DNA from: Candidatus Bathyarchaeota archaeon
GTDB lineage: Archaea; Thermoproteota; Bathyarchaeia; Bathyarchaeales; DTEX01
Length of the DNA: 15,830 nt
Direction: 5' to 3'
Assembly (NCBI GenBank): GCA_003601725.1
Contig: PIYJ01000034.1
Location: 1 to 15,830 of the forward strand
Made by a program: the position numbers and the translations under genes. Position 1 is the stretch's first letter. Each line of letters opens with the position of its first letter. The notes under the pieces are model-generated. The model was not told the origin of the DNA and did not search any database. It saw nothing but the letters and a program-made list of their open reading frames with translations. This document shows, in pieces, positions 14,186 to 15,830 of this stretch.

Positions 14186-14767
14186 ATGAAGGTTAAGAGG
14201 AAGAGCCTCTTTGCTAGGGAGGATTTGGTTAACAGATTGAGCAGCATAGCGAAGCAGCATGGTTACACCTTGTATAGCTTAGTGAATGAGTTGGCGGTTC
14301 AGGCGGAAGATGCGGGTGTCAACCTTAGGAGGATATTTGAGGAGAGATGGATTCTTGAGAACGCTAAGAAGGACGGTTTCATACTTGGGCTTGAGTCTTT
14401 ATGGTATGACATGGCTGAATTAGCCTATGAGAAATCGAGGGATGAAGCCTTAAAAAGATGGTTTGAAGCTGGGGTTTGGCTTGCTAAGAGGTATGTTACG
14501 GCCGGATTGGAAAGGCCATTCGAATCTTTCAAAAGAAGCTTGGAAGCTTACACTTGGAATGTTCCGGAGTTAACGATTGAGGAAGATGGAAAGGTTGTTT
14601 CCATTCGGATTATAAGCCCGAGGCTTCCGGAATCATATACGGTTTTATACTCGTCCTTTCTTGAAGGGGCATTGGAGACTTTTGGCTATGAGGTTACAAG
14701 CAGAGAGGTCTCCGCTGGAATGATGAGGCTTAAAGCCGTTGGGAAGGAGGCAGATGTCGAAGAGTAA
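14186..14767 (+). CDS. RHH-like N-terminus plus possible V4R-like C-terminus, paralogue A
   Basis: A 193-aa protein with no name I can give. Residues about 5-43 fit a ribbon-helix-helix fold: a basic strand (KRKSLFA), helix A (REDLVNRLSSIAKQHG), a turn, then helix B (TLYSLVNELAVQAEDAG). The C-terminal half (about 90-185) has helices around RWFEAGVWLAKRYV and FESFKRSLE, strands LTIEEDGKVVSIRI, then FLEGALETFGYEVTSREV. This order recalls V4R/TRAPP-like ligand-binding domains, though that is only a pattern judgement. It is paralogous to the next gene: RW(F/Y)E(A/S)G, W-x-x-x-E and (L/I)EG...GYE align at matching positions. GAGGG lies 11 bases before the ATG. It is divergent from the SMC-like operon. 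Confidence 0.68.
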   Translation: MKVKRKSLFAREDLVNRLSSIAKQHGYTLYSLVNELAVQAEDAGVNLRRIFEERWILENAKKDGFILGLESLWYDMAELAYEKSRDEALKRWFEAGVWLAKRYVTAGLERPFESFKRSLEAYTWNVPELTIEEDGKVVSIRIISPRLPESYTVLYSSFLEGALETFGYEVTSREVSAGMMRLKAVGKEADVEE

Positions 14768-15320
14768 GAAGCTCGTCTATGTATCGGAAGATCTCATTAG
14801 GAAGGCGATGGAGCTTGCGAGGAGCGAGGGGAAGTCTCTAGGAGCATTCGTCGAGGAATCTTTGGAGCTTGCCCTTTCAGCCAGAGAGATGGGTTACAGT
14901 CTCGAAGATGCTTCAAAACTGTTGGGGGTCATGTATGCGAATAAGATACTTGGTGGAGTCTTCGTTCCGTTGGAAGTATTCAACCGTCTTATTCAAGCAG
15001 TTTACGAAGATGAAGGGGAGAAGCTTAAGGAAAGATGGTATGAAAGTGGGATTCTTCATGGAAAGTATCTGAAAGAAAGATTCGAAGATCCGGTTGAAGC
15101 CTTTAAGGGCTTCTTGGAGGGCTCTAGATGGGACTTAAGCGAAGTTGAGGTTAAAGAGGAAGAAGGACTCATCAGATTCCGATGTTTCTCAACGATTCTC
15201 ACGGAGGAGGGAACGGAGACTCTTCTAAAATATATTGAAGGCGTCTTTCATGGCATGGGCTATGAAACAGCAAGAAGCGATCACATGAAAGGAATCATAA
15301 TTTTAGAGTTTAAACGTTAA
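14754..15320 (+). CDS. RHH-like N-terminus plus possible V4R-like C-terminus, paralogue B
   Basis: A 188-aa paralogue of the preceding gene, overlapping it by 14 bases and so probably coupled to it. The RHH-like part is a strand (KKLVYV), helix A (SEDLIRKAMELARSEG) and helix B (SLGAFVEESLELALSA), about 5-42. The C-terminal part aligns with paralogue A: RWYESG at 94-99, WDLSE at 126-130, IEGVFHGMGYE at 161-171. ATG 14754 follows AAGGAGG closely; an in-frame TTG at 14739 is less likely. Two diverged RHH chains encoded together could form a heterodimer, but that is speculation. No membrane segment or signal peptide is visible. Confidence 0.66.
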   Translation: MSKSKKLVYVSEDLIRKAMELARSEGKSLGAFVEESLELALSAREMGYSLEDASKLLGVMYANKILGGVFVPLEVFNRLIQAVYEDEGEKLKERWYESGILHGKYLKERFEDPVEAFKGFLEGSRWDLSEVEVKEEEGLIRFRCFSTILTEEGTETLLKYIEGVFHGMGYETARSDHMKGIIILEFKR

Positions 15321-15333
15321 AGTTTCGTACGCA

Positions 15334-15339
15334 TTTTTT
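15334..15339 (+). terminator. T6 tract after the RHH pair
   Basis: A run of six T residues 14 bases after the second RHH stop could end the transcript by the archaeal U-tract mechanism. A single short run is weak evidence. Confidence 0.3.
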
Positions 15340-15399
15340 GGAAATGAATCAAAAAAAGATGTATACAAATCCCAATGCGGATAAAGATTTGTTGACATA

Positions 15400-15408
15400 A
15401 AATATAAA
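15400..15408 (+). promoter_or_regulatory. Possible TATA box for the secreted TIG-like protein
   Basis: AAATATAAA lies about 60 bases before the presumed start. Initiation near 15430 would give a leader of about 35 bases that includes the strong AAAGGAGAG at 15448-15456. Confidence 0.4.
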
Positions 15409-15463
15409 TGCTGGGCAATCAAAATCTTTAAACACAAATTTGGAAAGAAAGGAGAGAAACCAA

Positions 15464-15830
15464 TTGAATTAAGAAGATATTATCATCATTGATAGCGACA
15501 ATCCTGATAGCTTCCATATTGACATTCCCATTACCAACCGTTCAGGCACAGGCAACTGATCTAATCGATGTAATATCCCCAACTACAGGACCAATAGGAG
15601 TCACAGTTACGGTCAACGGCACAGCGCCAACAGCCATCAACGAAACCTTCCCAGTTAAGCTATACTGGTGCACGAGTGTACCACCTGATCCTGATACAGA
15701 TAATCTTCTAGCCACTGTTGAGTCTCCAGTTGAGGGTACAACTAAAGTATATGAGGTCGATGTCACTGTGCCCTATGTGGCTTCAAACGGTACATACAAT
15801 ATTGCTGCATGGCAAGATACAGATAATGAT
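15464..15830 (+). CDS. Secreted surface protein with TIG/Ig-like domain, 5' part (runs off right edge; start codon problem)
   Basis: From 15468 to the window end one frame reads as a secreted protein. A basic start (KK) is followed by a hydrophobic stretch ILSSLIATILIASILTFPLP and a likely cleavage after VQAQA. A beta-rich segment follows, with SPTTGPIGVTVTVNGTAP, typical of IPT/TIG-type Ig-like domains. Three N-glycosylation sequons (NGT, NET, NGT) are visible. AAAGGAGAG (15448-15456) is ideally placed for TTG 15464, but that frame hits TAA two codons on. The signal-peptide frame begins only with ATT at 15468, after an in-frame TGA. Dropping one T from the AATT would give MNKKILSSL from the TTG. 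So either ATT is the start, or there is a one-base indel or sequence error. It is probably an S-layer or adhesin-like protein. Confidence 0.65.

Noticed and set aside
15542..15766. 74-aa minus-strand frame at the right edge
   Set aside because: Antisense shadow of the signal-peptide-bearing TIG-like protein, rich in Thr/Val/Gly because of that gene's codons.
1..15830. CRISPR array, tRNA or rRNA genes, insertion sequences
   Set aside because: No regularly spaced repeats, cloverleaf-like segments, rRNA sequence or transposase-like frames were seen by reading; a tRNA or Rfam scan was not possible.

Overview
The window is archaeal chromosome. The ribosomal proteins are of archaeal/eukaryotic type. 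SecY, the EMC3/DUF106-type membrane protein and CMP kinase follow the archaeal order. There is an archaeal class III (prepilin) signal sequence with a matching prepilin peptidase, a split lipoate ligase (LplA/LplB), and TATA-like boxes upstream of several operons. Gene content suggests an uncultured TACK-type archaeon (Bathyarchaeia-like), but that placement is inference.

Layout. (1) Positions 1-1492: the start of a pilin-like gene running off the left edge (-), a divergent prepilin peptidase (+), and a small winged-helix regulator (-). (2) Positions 1609-7060, all on the minus strand: read 5'->3' the order is uS5, uL30, uL15, SecY, EMC3-like, CMP kinase, then LplB and LplA. This is the tail of the archaeal spc ribosomal cluster. 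It starts abruptly at uS5 behind its own TATA box, and there is no adenylate kinase gene in it. (3) Positions 7362-11709 (-): a four-gene nucleotide-sugar operon, RmlA-type nucleotidyltransferase, SDR epimerase/reductase, E1-type sugar 3-dehydratase (PLP lysine replaced by His, cysteine-rich), and RmlB-type 4,6-dehydratase. Together they could make a dTDP-linked 3,6-dideoxyhexose, presumably for surface glycans. (4) Positions 11848-13924 (-): a 56-aa helical protein, a compact SMC/Rad50-like ATPase without hinge or zinc hook, and a 132-aa coiled-coil protein, apparently one operon. (5) Positions 14186-15320 (+): two overlapping paralogous genes, each a ribbon-helix-helix-like N-terminus plus a possible V4R-like C-terminus. 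They diverge from the SMC-like operon across a 261-bp region holding a perfect 16-bp inverted repeat and a second copy of its core. (6) From 15464 to the right edge (+): the start of a secreted, TIG/Ig-like surface protein whose signal peptide has no canonical start codon in frame.

The most interesting parts are the SMC-like operon with its divergent RHH pair and shared operator-like repeat, the unusual E1 dehydratase in a dTDP-sugar context, and the pilin/peptidase pair at the left edge.
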